Of a DNA stretch of 64,000 bases, positions 34,918 through 45,510 are shown one piece after another. Position 1 is the first letter of the stretch. The number at the start of each line of letters is the position of its first letter. Made by a program: the position numbers and the translations under genes. The stretch is taken from NCBI RefSeq assembly GCF_020510565.1, contig NZ_CP075189.1:1286501-1350500 (forward strand). Reading direction: 5' to 3'. The notes under the pieces are model-generated. The model was not told the origin of the DNA and did not search any database. It saw nothing but the letters and a program-made list of their open reading frames with translations. Origin of the DNA: Ferribacterium limneticum (lineage in GTDB: Bacteria; Pseudomonadota; Gammaproteobacteria; Burkholderiales; Rhodocyclaceae).

Positions 34918-37614
34918 TCAATTAGCGAAAACCGCCACCCACAGCCGGCGGACGGCGGCGATATGTTTTTCCACCTCCTCACGCGGAATCGGCGACTTGG
35001 GAAAAGCCGACAGGCGCTTGGCGTGTTGCAGGCGACGGTACTCACGGTAGGCGTTGCCGGCCGCTTCTGCCTGTTGCGGGTCGATCAGGCCGAGTTCGCC
35101 GGCCATGCGGAGCAAGGCGATGTTGCCGAGATTGCCGGTCAGGCTGGCGTGCTCGTGCGAATAGCCGAGGATCAGGTACTGGACGATGAATTCGACGTCG
35201 ATGATGCCGCCTTCGTCGTGCTTGAGGCCGAACTCGGTTTCGCTTTTCGTGCCGTGCGCATCGACCATTTTTTGCCGCATGGCGACGACTTCTTCCTGGA
35301 GCTTGGCCAGGTCGCGCGGCAGGCGCAGGATTTCGCAGCGGATTTCCTCGAAACGCTTGCCGACGGCCGGATCGCCGGCGCAGAAACGGGCCCGGGTCAG
35401 GGCCTGGTGTTCCCAGGTCCAGGCGTTCTTGAGCTCGTATTCGCGGAAGGAATCGACCGAAACGGCAAGCAGGCCGGATTCGCCATTCGGGCGCAGGCGC
35501 AGGTCGGTTTCAAACAGGATGCCGGCCGGCGTCTGGCTCGATAGCCAGGAATTGAGGCGCTGGCCGAGGCGGGCATAGTTCTCCGGGGCGTCCTGATCGT
35601 CGTCGTCAAACAGGTAAACGAGGTCGAGGTCGGAGGCGTAGCCGAGCTCCTTGCCGCCCATCTTGCCGTAGCCGATGACGGCGAATTTCGGTGTTTCGCA
35701 ATGGCGATTCCTGATCTTCGCCCACACCAGCGGCAGGGTTTCCTGGACGATGGTGTCGGCCAGCTCGGTCAGGTGGTCGGAGAGGTGCTCGATGGTCTGC
35801 AGGCCAGCCAGATCCTGGGCCAGCAGCCGGAAAACCTGGCCGTGGTGCATTTCGCGCAGGATGTCCATCTCGCGTTCGGTGTCGTCGACGTGCTGGGCCA
35901 GGTTGTCGCGCAGGATTTCGCGGAAACCGGCCCAATTGGTGGCGATTTCGTAGAGGCGCGGGTCGAGCAGTTCGTCGAGGAGCAGCGGATGGCGGTTCAG
36001 GTAGTCGGCCGCCCAGTTCGAGGCGCAGATCATGTCGGCGACGCGGCGCAACGCCATCGGGTATTGCTGGAGCAGGGCGAGGTAGGAACCGCGGCGGGCA
36101 ATGCCCTCGAGGAAACTCAGGCCGCGGGCCAGCGTCGTATCGGGGGCGGGCGTCGCGCCGGCCGCCTCGATCAGGCGCGGGCCGACGGCGTCGAGCCGGG
36201 CCCGGTTGGTCGCCGGCAGTTGTAGATAACGGCTGGCGGCGCGCAGTTCGGCCAGGCGGGCGATGGCCTCCTTGGGATGGCGGTAGCCGAGATTGCCGAA
36301 GGCTTCGATCGCAGTGTCTTCGTCGAGCTGGCCTTGCCACAGGCCGGTCAGCGGATGCTCGCCAGCTTCCGGGTCGGAGAAGATGGCGCCGAAATGCTGG
36401 CTGACCTTTTCTCGGTGGCTATCGAGCGCGGCCAGCATGGCCGGCCAATCCGGAAAGTCCATGCTGACCGCGATGATTTGCCGATTTTCGGCGTCGATCG
36501 GCAGCATGTGCGTCTGCTTGTCCTCGACGTATTGCAGCCGGTGTTCAAGGCGACGCAGGAAAACGTAGGCCTCGCGCAATTCCTGCTCGGTTTCGGCCGG
36601 GATCAGCTTGCGATCGACGAGCAGCTTGAGCACGGAAAGGGTTGGCCGGATCTGCAGTGCCTGGTCGCGGCCACCGCGAATGAGCTGGAAGACCTGGGCC
36701 ATGAACTCGATTTCGCGGATGCCGCCGGGGCCGAGCTTGACGTGGTCGGCCATGTCCTTGCGCGCCACTTCGCGGCTGATCTGGGCGTGCAGGTCGCGCA
36801 TGGCGTTGATGGCGCCGAAGTCGAGATATTTGCGGAAGACGAAAGGCCGGGCGATTTTCTGCATGGCCGTCACCCAGCCCGGCTGCAGGTTCTCGCCGGC
36901 ATTCATGGTGCGGCCCTTGATCCAGGCGTAGCGCTCCCACTCGCGGCCCTGGGTGATGAAATAATTTTCCAGCGCGTCGAGCGAGCAGACCAGCGGGCCG
37001 GAGTCGCCATTCGGTCGCAGGCGCATGTCGACGCGGAAAACCTGGCCGTCGGCCGTCAAATCGCCCAGCGCGCCGATGATGCGTTTGCCGAGGCGGGTGA
37101 AGAAATCGAAGTTCTCGATGCTTTTCGGGCCGGCCGTGTCGCCGTCTTCTGGGTAAACGAAAATGTAATCGACATCGGACGACACGTTCAGCTCGCGCCC
37201 GCCCAGCTTGCCCATGCCGATGATCAGCAGGCGTTGCGGCTGACCGGCCTTGTCGAGCGGTTCGCCGTAGGTGGCGACGAGCTGGCGGTGATAGTACTCG
37301 AGCGCGAAGTTGGTCGTCACGTCGGCAAGCAAGGTCATGCACTCGACGATTTCAGCCAGCGGCGCCAGGCCGCCCAGATCGCGCAAAACCAGATGGGCCA
37401 TGGTGCGTTGGCGCAGGCGGCGCAGGGCGGAGCGAACCGCATCGTCATCGGCAAACTCGCGTTGCAGCGGCGCCTGCAACATGGCCTCGGAGAGCGGCTG
37501 TTGCCAGGTGGCGAGCAGTTCGGGAATCAGTTCCGGGTGCGCCTGCAGCAGATTGGCGAGATAACGGCTGTGGTGTACAGCCGCTTGCCAGCGGGGGTCG
37601 AGGGTGGTGTCCAT
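34918..37614 (-). CDS. glnE: Glutamine synthetase adenylyltransferase/adenylyl-removing enzyme
   Basis: An 898-residue bifunctional enzyme, a normal length for the family. Both nucleotidyltransferase halves are present: GMGKLGGRELNVSSDVDYIFVY in the N-terminal half and GYGKMGGKELGYASDLDLVYLFDDD in the C-terminal half, each followed by a PII-responsive helical domain. It adds and removes AMP on glutamine synthetase according to nitrogen status. I start at MDTTLDPRW; the open frame to 37701 has no family-like residues. It is divergent from yhdP. Confidence 0.96.
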   Translation of the reverse strand: MDTTLDPRWQAAVHHSRYLANLLQAHPELIPELLATWQQPLSEAMLQAPLQREFADDDAVRSALRRLRQRTMAHLVLRDLGGLAPLAEIVECMTLLADVTTNFALEYYHRQLVATYGEPLDKAGQPQRLLIIGMGKLGGRELNVSSDVDYIFVYPEDGDTAGPKSIENFDFFTRLGKRIIGALGDLTADGQVFRVDMRLRPNGDSGPLVCSLDALENYFITQGREWERYAWIKGRTMNAGENLQPGWVTAMQKIARPFVFRKYLDFGAINAMRDLHAQISREVARKDMADHVKLGPGGIREIEFMAQVFQLIRGGRDQALQIRPTLSVLKLLVDRKLIPAETEQELREAYVFLRRLEHRLQYVEDKQTHMLPIDAENRQIIAVSMDFPDWPAMLAALDSHREKVSQHFGAIFSDPEAGEHPLTGLWQGQLDEDTAIEAFGNLGYRHPKEAIARLAELRAASRYLQLPATNRARLDAVGPRLIEAAGATPAPDTTLARGLSFLEGIARRGSYLALLQQYPMALRRVADMICASNWAADYLNRHPLLLDELLDPRLYEIATNWAGFREILRDNLAQHVDDTEREMDILREMHHGQVFRLLAQDLAGLQTIEHLSDHLTELADTIVQETLPLVWAKIRNRHCETPKFAVIGYGKMGGKELGYASDLDLVYLFDDDDQDAPENYARLGQRLNSWLSSQTPAGILFETDLRLRPNGESGLLAVSVDSFREYELKNAWTWEHQALTRARFCAGDPAVGKRFEEIRCEILRLPRDLAKLQEEVVAMRQKMVDAHGTKSETEFGLKHDEGGIIDVEFIVQYLILGYSHEHASLTGNLGNIALLRMAGELGLIDPQQAEAAGNAYREYRRLQHAKRLSAFPKSPIPREEVEKHIAAVRRLWVAVFAN

Positions 37615-37714
37615 GATGGTCCGTCGGCAGCTTGGCCGAAAAGGTAGAATGTCGTTTTTATCCAGTATCCGATTGTAGTGATCAATTCCCCCCTCTGGCA
37701 AAGCGGTTTGACGT

Positions 37715-40700
37715 GTGAGTGAGCCGCTGCACCCAAATTCCCGTGTGATTCCGCCAGATGTGCGCGTTGCGCTGTATCACCGCCTGCATTGGCTGTGGCC
37801 GGTGCTCGCCAGCCGTACCGTCCGCGTCCTGGGCTGGGGGCTGTTCGCCGCCTGGCTGGCTTTTGTCATCCTCGTGCTGGCCCTGCGCTACGTGGTGTTG
37901 CCCCAGATCGGCGAATACCAGCTTCAGATCGAGCAGGCGGCGACGCGCGCCGTCGGGCAAGCGGTCAAGATCGGCCGCATCGAGGCGCGCTGGCAGGGGC
38001 TCAATCCCGATCTGGTGCTCAACGACGTGGTGATCGCCGACCGTCAGGGCGCGCCGGCCTTTTCGCTGGCCCGTGTCGAGGGCGTACTGTCGTGGCAAAC
38101 CCTGTGGCGCCTGCGGCCAACGCTGGCCCTGCTGGCGTTTGATGGCCCGGTCCTGCATGTCCGGCGCGACAGCAACGGCAAGATCACGGTGGCCGGTGTC
38201 GACACCGAAGGCGAGAGCGACCCGGCCTTTGCCGAGTGGGTGCTCGAACAAAAACGCATCCGCATCCGCGATGCAACGATTGTCTGGGACGACCGGCTGC
38301 GCAAGGCGCCGCCGCTGGTCCTCGAAGACCTGCAATTCGCCCTCGATAACAGCGGGCGCCGCCATCGCTTCGGTATCTCTGCCGCCCCGCCCGATGAACT
38401 GGCCTCCCGCGTCGATATCCGTGGCGAGGTCAAGGGCGACCTCGGCGAGGCGCTCGAGCATTTGTCCGGACAGATTTTTGTCGAACTCGATTACGCCGAT
38501 CTGGCCGGCTGGCGGGCCTGGGTCGATTATCCGGTCAATCTGCCGCAGGGCCGCGGTGCCCTGCGCATCTGGGGCGATCTTGACGATGGCGCCGGTAAAT
38601 TGACGGCTGACGTGGCGCTCGAGGAGTTGCGCATACGCCTCGGCCGCAAGCTGCCCGAGCTTGAACTGGCCAGCATGCGCGGCCGTCTCGAAGGGCGCTA
38701 CAAAGCCGATGAATGGGCTGTGGTCGGCCACAAGGTCGAACTGCAGACGCAGGATGGACTGCGCATCGCGCCGACCGACTTCAAGGTTGAATGGCGGCAG
38801 GACACGGCCAGTGCTGCGGTCAACGGCAACGCCAGCGCCAGTTTTCTCGATCTGGCGGTGCTCGGCCGCCTGGCTTCCTATTTGCCGCTCGACGCGCAGA
38901 GCCGGGACTTGCTGATCCGCCATCGGCCGCAGGGCCAGATTGCCGAATTGAAGGCGAGCTGGTCGTTGGCCGGCGAAACGCTCAAGCGCTACAGCCTGAA
39001 GGCTGGCTTCCGCGACATGGGCATCGAGGCCGCCGGCATTTTTCCCGGCGCCGGGGGCGTTTCCGGGACGATCGACCTGACCGAAAAAGGCGGTGATCTG
39101 AAGCTGGATTCCGGTGTTTCCAGCCTGTCCCTGCCGGCCATTTTTCCCGAACCGAACATCGCGCTCGATACGCTGAAGGCCAAGGCGAGTTGGAAAAACT
39201 CGGCGCAAGGGACCGACATCAAGCTCGAAAAACTCGAATTCGCCGGTCCGGATGCGGCAGGGTCAGCCCAGGGTACTTATCGCTACACCGGCGAAGGGCC
39301 GGGCGAAATCGACCTGACAGCGAGCGTCGAACGCGGCGAAGGGACGGCTGTCTGGCGCTACATGCCGCACGCCGTCAATGCCGGTGCCCGCAACTGGATC
39401 CGGCGCGGTATCGTCGGCGGGCGTGGCTATGACGGCAAGCTCATTCTCAAGGGCAATCTCAAGGATTTCCCGTTCCGCGACGGCAAGGGCGGCAAGTTCA
39501 TCGTCACCGCCAAGGCGACCGGTGCCAAGGTCGATTACGCCGACGGCTGGCCGGTCATCGACGATATCGATGCCGACATGAGCTTCGATACCGGCATGCG
39601 GATCAAGGCCAGCAAGGGCCGCATCCTGGGTGCCTCGCTGGCCGACGTAAAAGTGGACATCCCGGATTTCGAGTCGCACGAGGAAATGTTGCTGGTCCGC
39701 GGCACGGCGCTGGGGCCGACCAGCGAGTTCTTCAAGTTCATCGAACAAAGTCCGGTGGCGGAGCAGATCGATCGCTTCACCGACGGCATGAAGGCGGTCG
39801 GCAACGGCAGCCTGAATCTCGAGCTCGATATTCCGCTGCGCCATGCACTCGATACCAAGGTGCGCGGCGACTATCGTTTCCAGAACAATCAGCTGCAGCC
39901 GCTGGCCGGCTTGCCGATGCTGACACAGGTCAATGGGCGCCTGTTGATAACGGAAAATACCGTCTCGGCCAAGGATATCGCCGGCCAGGTTTTCGGCGGG
40001 CCGCTCAAGGTTCAGGTCAAGAGCGCCGGCGACAAGGTCGGCGTGGTGGCGACGGGCACGGCCAGTATCGGCGAGGTGAGCAAGTATTTCGGCTGGCCGC
40101 TGATCAATCATCTGAGCGGCAATGCCGCCTGGAAGGCGGATATCGGCATCCGCAAGCGCAATGCCGACGTTGTTGTCGAATCCGACTTGCTTGGCATCAG
40201 TTCGCCACTGCCCGACCCCTTGAACAAGAACGCAACGATGCCGCTCGCCCTGCGCATCGAGCGGACGGCGCCGGATGCCCAGCGCGAGCAATACCGGATC
40301 ACGCTCGGCAAGGTTGCCCAAGGCTTGATTGTGCGCAAGGGTGAGAGCTGGGAGCGGGGCGTTTTTGCCGTTGGCGATGTTGAGCCGCGCCTGCCGGAAA
40401 AGGGTCTGGCCGTGCGCGTCGCGACGTCGCGCATCGATGCCGATGCCTGGAAGAATTTCCTGCCCGAGGGGGCGACCGGCGGCGCCGACAATGGCGGTCT
40501 GGCGCTCAATGTGGTGACGCTCAAAACGCCCCTGTTGCGCCTGCTAGATCGCGATTTCAATCAGGTCGATGTTGCCCTGCGACCGCGCGATGGGGGCTGG
40601 CTGATCGGCCTGAATACCCGCGAGGCGGTCGGTGAGGTGCTCTGGAAGAGTGCCGGCGAAGGCTGGGTCGAGGGCAATTTCAAGCGCCTGGTGGTGCGGC

Positions 40701-41605
40701 AGTCGACGGAGGTGGCCGATGACGCGTCGTCACTGATCAATACCTTGCCCGGGATGAGTCTGACGGTCGATGATTTCTACCTTGGCGACAAGGCGCTGGG
40801 TCGGCTCGAACTCAAGGCGCGCAACGACAAGGGGGCCTGGCACCTCGATACGCTGAGCCTCGAGAACCCGGATGGCGCTCTCAAGGGCAAGGGTGTGTGG
40901 ACGCAGGGCCTGCGCCCGCAGACACGGCTCGATTTCGAACTGACAGCCAAGGATGTCGGCAAGCTGGTCGGCCGTCTTGGCTACGGCGACACGGTGCGCC
41001 GCGGCAAGGCGAAAATGACCGGCGACCTGCAATGGAACGGGCCGCTGACCGGCATTCACTACCCGTCGCTGACCGGGCAACTCAATGTCGAGGCCGAAAA
41101 AGGCCAGTTCAACAAGCTTGAGCCGGGCGTCGGCAAACTGCTCGGGCTGATTTCACTGCAGTCCCTGCCGCGTCGTCTGACCCTGGATTTTCGCGATATT
41201 TTCAGCGATGGCCTGGCTTTCGACAGCATCGATGGCAAGCTGTCCATTCGCAAGGGCGTCATGCGGACCGTCGAGCCGCTGCGCATCTTCGGGCCGGCGG
41301 CCCAGGTTGAAATGCGGGGCGAAACGGATCTCAAGGCCGAAACGCAGGACATGCAGGTCGTCGTTCGGCCGGAACTCGGCGGGCTGGCGGCCGTCGGCGC
41401 CGCGGCGCTGGTCAATCCGGTGATCGGGGCAGCGGCGCTGGTCGCCAACACGGTGCTGCAAAAACCGCTCAATCGCCTGTTCAGCTACCGCTATCATGTG
41501 ACCGGCACTTGGGCCGACCCGCTCGTCGACAAGGCGGGCGAGTCGGTGCAGGACGTAAAACCCGAGCCGGAAGACGCCAGCAAACCCGTGGAGAGCAAGC
41601 CTTGA
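37715..41605 (+). CDS. yhdP: YhdP-type AsmA-like phospholipid transport protein
   Basis: A 1296-residue inner-membrane-anchored protein (GTG start). One N-terminal helix (about residues 35-60) is followed by a very long beta-rich periplasmic part of the DUF3971/AsmA_2 type, ending with RYHVTGTWADPLV. In Escherichia coli YhdP helps move phospholipids to the outer membrane as a bridge-like protein. The gene order yhdP - nitrilase-like - tldD that follows is typical of betaproteobacteria. The stop overlaps the TTG start of the next gene. Confidence 0.92.
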   Translation: MSEPLHPNSRVIPPDVRVALYHRLHWLWPVLASRTVRVLGWGLFAAWLAFVILVLALRYVVLPQIGEYQLQIEQAATRAVGQAVKIGRIEARWQGLNPDLVLNDVVIADRQGAPAFSLARVEGVLSWQTLWRLRPTLALLAFDGPVLHVRRDSNGKITVAGVDTEGESDPAFAEWVLEQKRIRIRDATIVWDDRLRKAPPLVLEDLQFALDNSGRRHRFGISAAPPDELASRVDIRGEVKGDLGEALEHLSGQIFVELDYADLAGWRAWVDYPVNLPQGRGALRIWGDLDDGAGKLTADVALEELRIRLGRKLPELELASMRGRLEGRYKADEWAVVGHKVELQTQDGLRIAPTDFKVEWRQDTASAAVNGNASASFLDLAVLGRLASYLPLDAQSRDLLIRHRPQGQIAELKASWSLAGETLKRYSLKAGFRDMGIEAAGIFPGAGGVSGTIDLTEKGGDLKLDSGVSSLSLPAIFPEPNIALDTLKAKASWKNSAQGTDIKLEKLEFAGPDAAGSAQGTYRYTGEGPGEIDLTASVERGEGTAVWRYMPHAVNAGARNWIRRGIVGGRGYDGKLILKGNLKDFPFRDGKGGKFIVTAKATGAKVDYADGWPVIDDIDADMSFDTGMRIKASKGRILGASLADVKVDIPDFESHEEMLLVRGTALGPTSEFFKFIEQSPVAEQIDRFTDGMKAVGNGSLNLELDIPLRHALDTKVRGDYRFQNNQLQPLAGLPMLTQVNGRLLITENTVSAKDIAGQVFGGPLKVQVKSAGDKVGVVATGTASIGEVSKYFGWPLINHLSGNAAWKADIGIRKRNADVVVESDLLGISSPLPDPLNKNATMPLALRIERTAPDAQREQYRITLGKVAQGLIVRKGESWERGVFAVGDVEPRLPEKGLAVRVATSRIDADAWKNFLPEGATGGADNGGLALNVVTLKTPLLRLLDRDFNQVDVALRPRDGGWLIGLNTREAVGEVLWKSAGEGWVEGNFKRLVVRQSTEVADDASSLINTLPGMSLTVDDFYLGDKALGRLELKARNDKGAWHLDTLSLENPDGALKGKGVWTQGLRPQTRLDFELTAKDVGKLVGRLGYGDTVRRGKAKMTGDLQWNGPLTGIHYPSLTGQLNVEAEKGQFNKLEPGVGKLLGLISLQSLPRRLTLDFRDIFSDGLAFDSIDGKLSIRKGVMRTVEPLRIFGPAAQVEMRGETDLKAETQDMQVVVRPELGGLAAVGAAALVNPVIGAAALVANTVLQKPLNRLFSYRYHVTGTWADPLVDKAGESVQDVKPEPEDASKPVESKP

Positions 41606-42411
41606 TCAAGCAGAATTGCCGTATCGCCGCCGTGCAGATGATTTCCGGGCCGCGCGTTGCCGACAATCTGGCCACCGCCGGCCGGCTTATCGACGAGGCT
41701 GTCACGCAGGGCGCCCAACTGGTCGTGCTGCCCGAGTATTTCCCCATCATCGGCGCTGCCGATGCCGACCGCGTGCGGGCGCGCGAGGATTTCGGCGCCG
41801 GGCCGATTCAGTCGTGGCTTGCCGAGACGGCGCAGCGCCACGGCATCTGGATTTTTGCCGGTTCCCTGCCGTTGACCGCCAGCAGCCCGGACAAGATGCG
41901 CAATGCCAGCCTGGTCTTCAACCCGGCCGGCGAATGTGTCGCGCGTTACGACAAGATTCACCTGTTCGGTTTCAAGAAAGGCGATGAAGCCTACGACGAA
42001 GCCAGCTTCATCGAGCCGGGCGATACGCCGGTCGCGGTCGACACGCCGTTCGGCAAGGTTGCCTTGTCGATCTGCTATGACCTGCGTTTTCCCGAGTTGT
42101 ACCGGGCCTTGGCGCCGGTCGATCTGATCCTCGTGCCGGCCGCTTTCACCGAAACGACGGGCAAGGCGCACTGGGAAATTTTGCTGCGGGCCCGGGCCAT
42201 CGAGAACCAGTGTTATCTTCTTGCTGTCGGACAGGGCGGGCGCCATGAAAATGGTCGCATGACGCACGGCAACAGCATGATCATCGACCCGTGGGGCGAG
42301 ATTCTCGACCGCAAATTGAAGGGGCCGGGCGTCGTCATCGCCGACCTTGATCACCAGCGACTTGCCGAAATTCGCGAGAGCCTGCCGGCGCTTGCACACC
42401 GCAAACTTTAA
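41602..42411 (+). CDS. Carbon-nitrogen hydrolase of the Nit/YbeM branch
   Basis: A 269-residue nitrilase-superfamily protein. The Glu-Lys-Cys triad is visible as LPEYF, YDKIHLF and [13 protein letters not shown]. This branch includes Nit1/YbeM, which removes deaminated glutathione. The likely start is TTG at 41602 (after GGAGAG), overlapping the yhdP stop; no ATG is available in the right place. Translational coupling with yhdP is therefore likely. Confidence 0.88.
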   Translation: MIKQNCRIAAVQMISGPRVADNLATAGRLIDEAVTQGAQLVVLPEYFPIIGAADADRVRAREDFGAGPIQSWLAETAQRHGIWIFAGSLPLTASSPDKMRNASLVFNPAGECVARYDKIHLFGFKKGDEAYDEASFIEPGDTPVAVDTPFGKVALSICYDLRFPELYRALAPVDLILVPAAFTETTGKAHWEILLRARAIENQCYLLAVGQGGRHENGRMTHGNSMIIDPWGEILDRKLKGPGVVIADLDHQRLAEIRESLPALAHRKL

Positions 42412-42421
42412 GGAAGTATTC

Positions 42422-43867
42422 ATGACTCAAAACAGCGCGTTGGCCCAAGCCGAATCCCTGCTGCTGGCCCCCTTCTCGCTCAGCGAAGGCGACCTGTCGC
42501 GAACCTTCGGCCAGATCCTGACGCATCAGGTCGATTACGCCGACCTCTATTTCCAGTACTCGCGCTCCGAGGCATGGAGTCTCGACGAAGGCATCGTCAA
42601 GTCGGGCAGTTTCAACATCGACCAGGGCGTCGGCGTGCGCGCCATTTCGGGCGAAAAGACGGCCTTTGCCTACTCCGACGACATCAGTTCGCAAGCGCTC
42701 GGCGATGCCGCCAACGCCGTGCGGGCGATTGCCGTAGCCGGGCAGAATTTCAAATTTGGCCAATTTTTCCCGTCGACCGTAGCAAGGTCGCTCTACGTGC
42801 CGAACGACCCGATTGCCTCGCTGCCGGCCGAAGCCAAGGTCAAGTTGCTCGAACGCCTCGAAGGCTTTGCCCGGGCGCTCGATCCGCGTGTTCTGCAGGT
42901 CATGGCCTCGCTGGCCGGCGAATACGAAGTGGTCCTCGTTGCCGGTTCCGACGGCCGTCTGGCCGCCGACATCCGGCCGCTGGTGCGCTGCTCGATCTCG
43001 GTCATCATTGAAGAAAACGGCAAACGCGAGCAGGGTTCGTCCGGCGGTGGCGGTCGTTTCGACTTCGGCTATTTCGACGACGAAATCCTCCAGCGCTACG
43101 CCAAGGAGGCAGTCCATCAGGCCGCCACCAATCTCCATGCCGACCCCGCCCCGGCCGGTCAGATGACGGTCGTGCTCGGTTCCGGCTGGCCCGGCATCCT
43201 TTTGCATGAAGCTGTCGGCCATGGTCTCGAAGGCGACTTCAACCGCAAGGGCAGCTCGACCTTCAGCGGCCGCGTCGGCCAGCGCGTCGCCGCCGAGGGC
43301 GTCACCGTCATCGACGACGGCACGATTGCCGACCGGCGCGGCTCGCTCAATATCGACGACGAAGGCAATACGACGCAGCGCACTGTACTGATCGAGGATG
43401 GCATCCTCAAGGGCTATCTGCAGGACAGCCTGAATGCCCGCCTCATGGGCGTCGCCCCGACCGGCAACGGCCGCCGCGAATCCTTCGCCCATCTGCCCAT
43501 TCCGCGCATGACCAACACCATGATGCTGGCCGGCCAGCACGATCCGGCGGAAATCATCAAGTCGGTCAAGAAGGGCATCTACGCCGCCAACTTCGGCGGT
43601 GGCCAGGTCGATATCACGAGCGGCAAGTTCGTCTTTTCGATGAGCGAGGCCTACCTGATCGAAGACGGCAAGGTGACGCGCCCGATCAAGGGGGCGACGC
43701 TGATCGGCAACGGCCCGGATGCGATGACTCGCGTTTCGATGATCGGCAACGACCTCAAACTCGACCCCGGTGTCGGCACCTGCGGCAAGGATGGACAGAG
43801 CGTTCCGGTCGGCGTCGGACAACCCACTTTGCGTATTGATGGACTGACGGTGGGTGGTACTGCATAA
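42422..43867 (+). CDS. tldD: TldD metalloprotease subunit
   Basis: A 481-residue protein with the zinc motif HEAVGH in the centre ([18 protein letters not shown]) and the glycine-rich C-terminal region of the family. TldD pairs with TldE/PmbA to degrade peptides, including microcin precursors; TldE is not in the window. The ATG follows the nitrilase gene by 10 nt. Residues 109-122 ([14 protein letters not shown]) are encoded by a near-perfect copy of the dispersed motif. Confidence 0.95.
   Translation: MTQNSALAQAESLLLAPFSLSEGDLSRTFGQILTHQVDYADLYFQYSRSEAWSLDEGIVKSGSFNIDQGVGVRAISGEKTAFAYSDDISSQALGDAANAVRAIAVAGQNFKFGQFFPSTVARSLYVPNDPIASLPAEAKVKLLERLEGFARALDPRVLQVMASLAGEYEVVLVAGSDGRLAADIRPLVRCSISVIIEENGKREQGSSGGGGRFDFGYFDDEILQRYAKEAVHQAATNLHADPAPAGQMTVVLGSGWPGILLHEAVGHGLEGDFNRKGSSTFSGRVGQRVAAEGVTVIDDGTIADRRGSLNIDDEGNTTQRTVLIEDGILKGYLQDSLNARLMGVAPTGNGRRESFAHLPIPRMTNTMMLAGQHDPAEIIKSVKKGIYAANFGGGQVDITSGKFVFSMSEAYLIEDGKVTRPIKGATLIGNGPDAMTRVSMIGNDLKLDPGVGTCGKDGQSVPVGVGQPTLRIDGLTVGGTA
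42747..42788 (-). repeat. Dispersed motif, copy 12 (inside tldD)
   Basis: Minus strand: TTGCTACGGTCGACGGG, then AAAAATT, GGCC, AAATTT, GAAAT. The tail is a full consensus match. Confidence 0.85.
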
Positions 43868-43895
43868 TATCTAGTCACATTGTTGAGGTGATTCG

Positions 43896-44519
43896 ATGCG
43901 CGGACTATTCATTTGGGCTTGTCTCTTTGCAACGACTTCGGGATTTGCCCAGTCTGACCCTGCGTTGCAGGAACGCCTGAAGAGCATCGGTTCCGACCAG
44001 GTGGCGCTGCGTTCGGCGGTCGATGCGGGCAAGAAGGTCACTTTTTTCTGCGCCAATTGTCATGGCGAAGATGGCATCAGCAAGACGGCCGACGTGCCCA
44101 ACCTGGCCGGGCAGAACCCGGCCTACCTGCTCGAGCAGATCCGCAAGTTCGGCGCCGGCGAGCGCAAGGATCCGTTCATGCAAGGCTTGATCAAGGTGCT
44201 CAAGGATGAGGAGCGCATCCAGGTCGCCCACTACTACGCCAGCATCAAGGTGGCGCCTTCGGCCGCCGACGTCAGCCAGGTGCCGCGCGGCAAGGAACTG
44301 TTTGGCAAGCTCTGCGTTCGCTGCCATGGCGAGCAGGCCCGTGGCAACGACCTGTATCCCCGTCTGGCCGGCCAGAAGGTGCCGTACCTCAAAAGCTCGA
44401 TCACCCGCTACCGCGACATGACCGGCGTGCGCAACAATCAGTTGATGTCGATCGCCACGGCGACGCTCAAGAACGAAGACATCACGGCCATCGCCAACTA
44501 CCTGACGCAAATGCCCTGA
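43896..44519 (+). CDS. Dihaem cytochrome c4
   Basis: A 207-residue exported protein with a signal peptide (ending SGFAQ) and two class I cytochrome domains, each with a haem site: CANCH and CVRCH. Methionine ligands are likely in the regions PFMQG and NQLMSIA. Cytochrome c4 passes electrons to terminal oxidases, including cbb3 types. It follows tldD by 28 nt. The 104-nt gap that follows has a short CGACGG/CCGTCG hairpin only. Confidence 0.93.
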   Translation: MRGLFIWACLFATTSGFAQSDPALQERLKSIGSDQVALRSAVDAGKKVTFFCANCHGEDGISKTADVPNLAGQNPAYLLEQIRKFGAGERKDPFMQGLIKVLKDEERIQVAHYYASIKVAPSAADVSQVPRGKELFGKLCVRCHGEQARGNDLYPRLAGQKVPYLKSSITRYRDMTGVRNNQLMSIATATLKNEDITAIANYLTQMP

Positions 44520-44623
44520 GCGACGGATTTACCGTCGTGTGACATTGTTGATTCGTATCATGGTCTGGCGGCAAATGCCGCGGCTATCCTCTTGGCTCGA
44601 AAAAAGCCATTCCGGGAGGCCTC

Positions 44624-45406
44624 GTGAAGACCCTGTTATCAGCGTTGCTCGCATTTTTTCTCAGTCTGGCCGGCAATGATGCGCTGGCCCAGATCAGCGA
44701 CATCAATTCGGCGATCAACAAGGCCGGCCGGCAACGCATGCTGTCGCAGCGCATGGCCAAGGCCTATTTCCAGATTGGCCAACAAATCGACGTCGACCGC
44801 AGCCGGAAGATTCTCGACGGCTCGATTGCCGTCTTCGACCGGCAACTCGTCGAGTTGAAGAACTACGCGCCGACACCGGAAATCAAGGACACCTACCTCA
44901 AGCTCGAAAAGTCCTGGCTGGCCTACAAGGATGTGCTGGTCGGGGCGACGCCATCGCCGGAAAACGGGCGCAAGGTGCTGGCCATTTCGGAAGAGGTGTT
45001 GGAGTTGGCGCATCAGGCCACCGTCCAGCTGGAAAAGAAATCAGGCTCGAATGCCGGTCGTCTGGTCAACGTCTCGGGGCGCCAGCGCATGTTGTCGCAG
45101 CGCATGGCCAAGTATTACCAGGCCGCTTCGTGGGGCATCGCCGACAGCAACGCCGGCGCCAATCTGGGCAAGGCGCGTAAGGATTTCACCGAGGCGCTGC
45201 AGGAACTGGGTGGGGCTCCCGCCAACTCTGTGGTGATCAACGACAGCCTCGGCCTCGTCAAGCAGCAGTGGATTTTCTTCGCGGGCGCCCTCGATCAGAA
45301 AACCGGTGGCGACAAGCGGGCGCAACTGGCCGTGGCGACGACCAGCGAGCGCATCCTCGAAGAGATGGAAGGTGTGGTCGGCCTTTACGAAAAGCTGCCG
45401 AAGTAG
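44624..45406 (+). CDS. Periplasmic protein with two PilJ-type sensor repeats
   Basis: A 260-residue secreted protein (GTG start; signal peptide ends ALAQ). The segment GRQRMLSQRMAK occurs twice (about residues 36-47 and 148-160), the hallmark of the N-terminal sensor domain of PilJ-like receptors and nitrate sensors. There is no membrane anchor or kinase/MCP output, so it may be a free binding protein or adaptor. GGGAGG precedes the GTG. The ligand is unknown. Confidence 0.82.
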   Translation: MKTLLSALLAFFLSLAGNDALAQISDINSAINKAGRQRMLSQRMAKAYFQIGQQIDVDRSRKILDGSIAVFDRQLVELKNYAPTPEIKDTYLKLEKSWLAYKDVLVGATPSPENGRKVLAISEEVLELAHQATVQLEKKSGSNAGRLVNVSGRQRMLSQRMAKYYQAASWGIADSNAGANLGKARKDFTEALQELGGAPANSVVINDSLGLVKQQWIFFAGALDQKTGGDKRAQLAVATTSERILEEMEGVVGLYEKLPK

Positions 45407-45510
45407 CCGAAACAGGCTGTTTGCCGCGCGGTTGAAGGCGGCTAGCGCGAAATCTTCCATGGGCATCCGGTAGAATGCCGGGTTTTCAGCATTTTTGGAT
45501 GAGGCTGGCC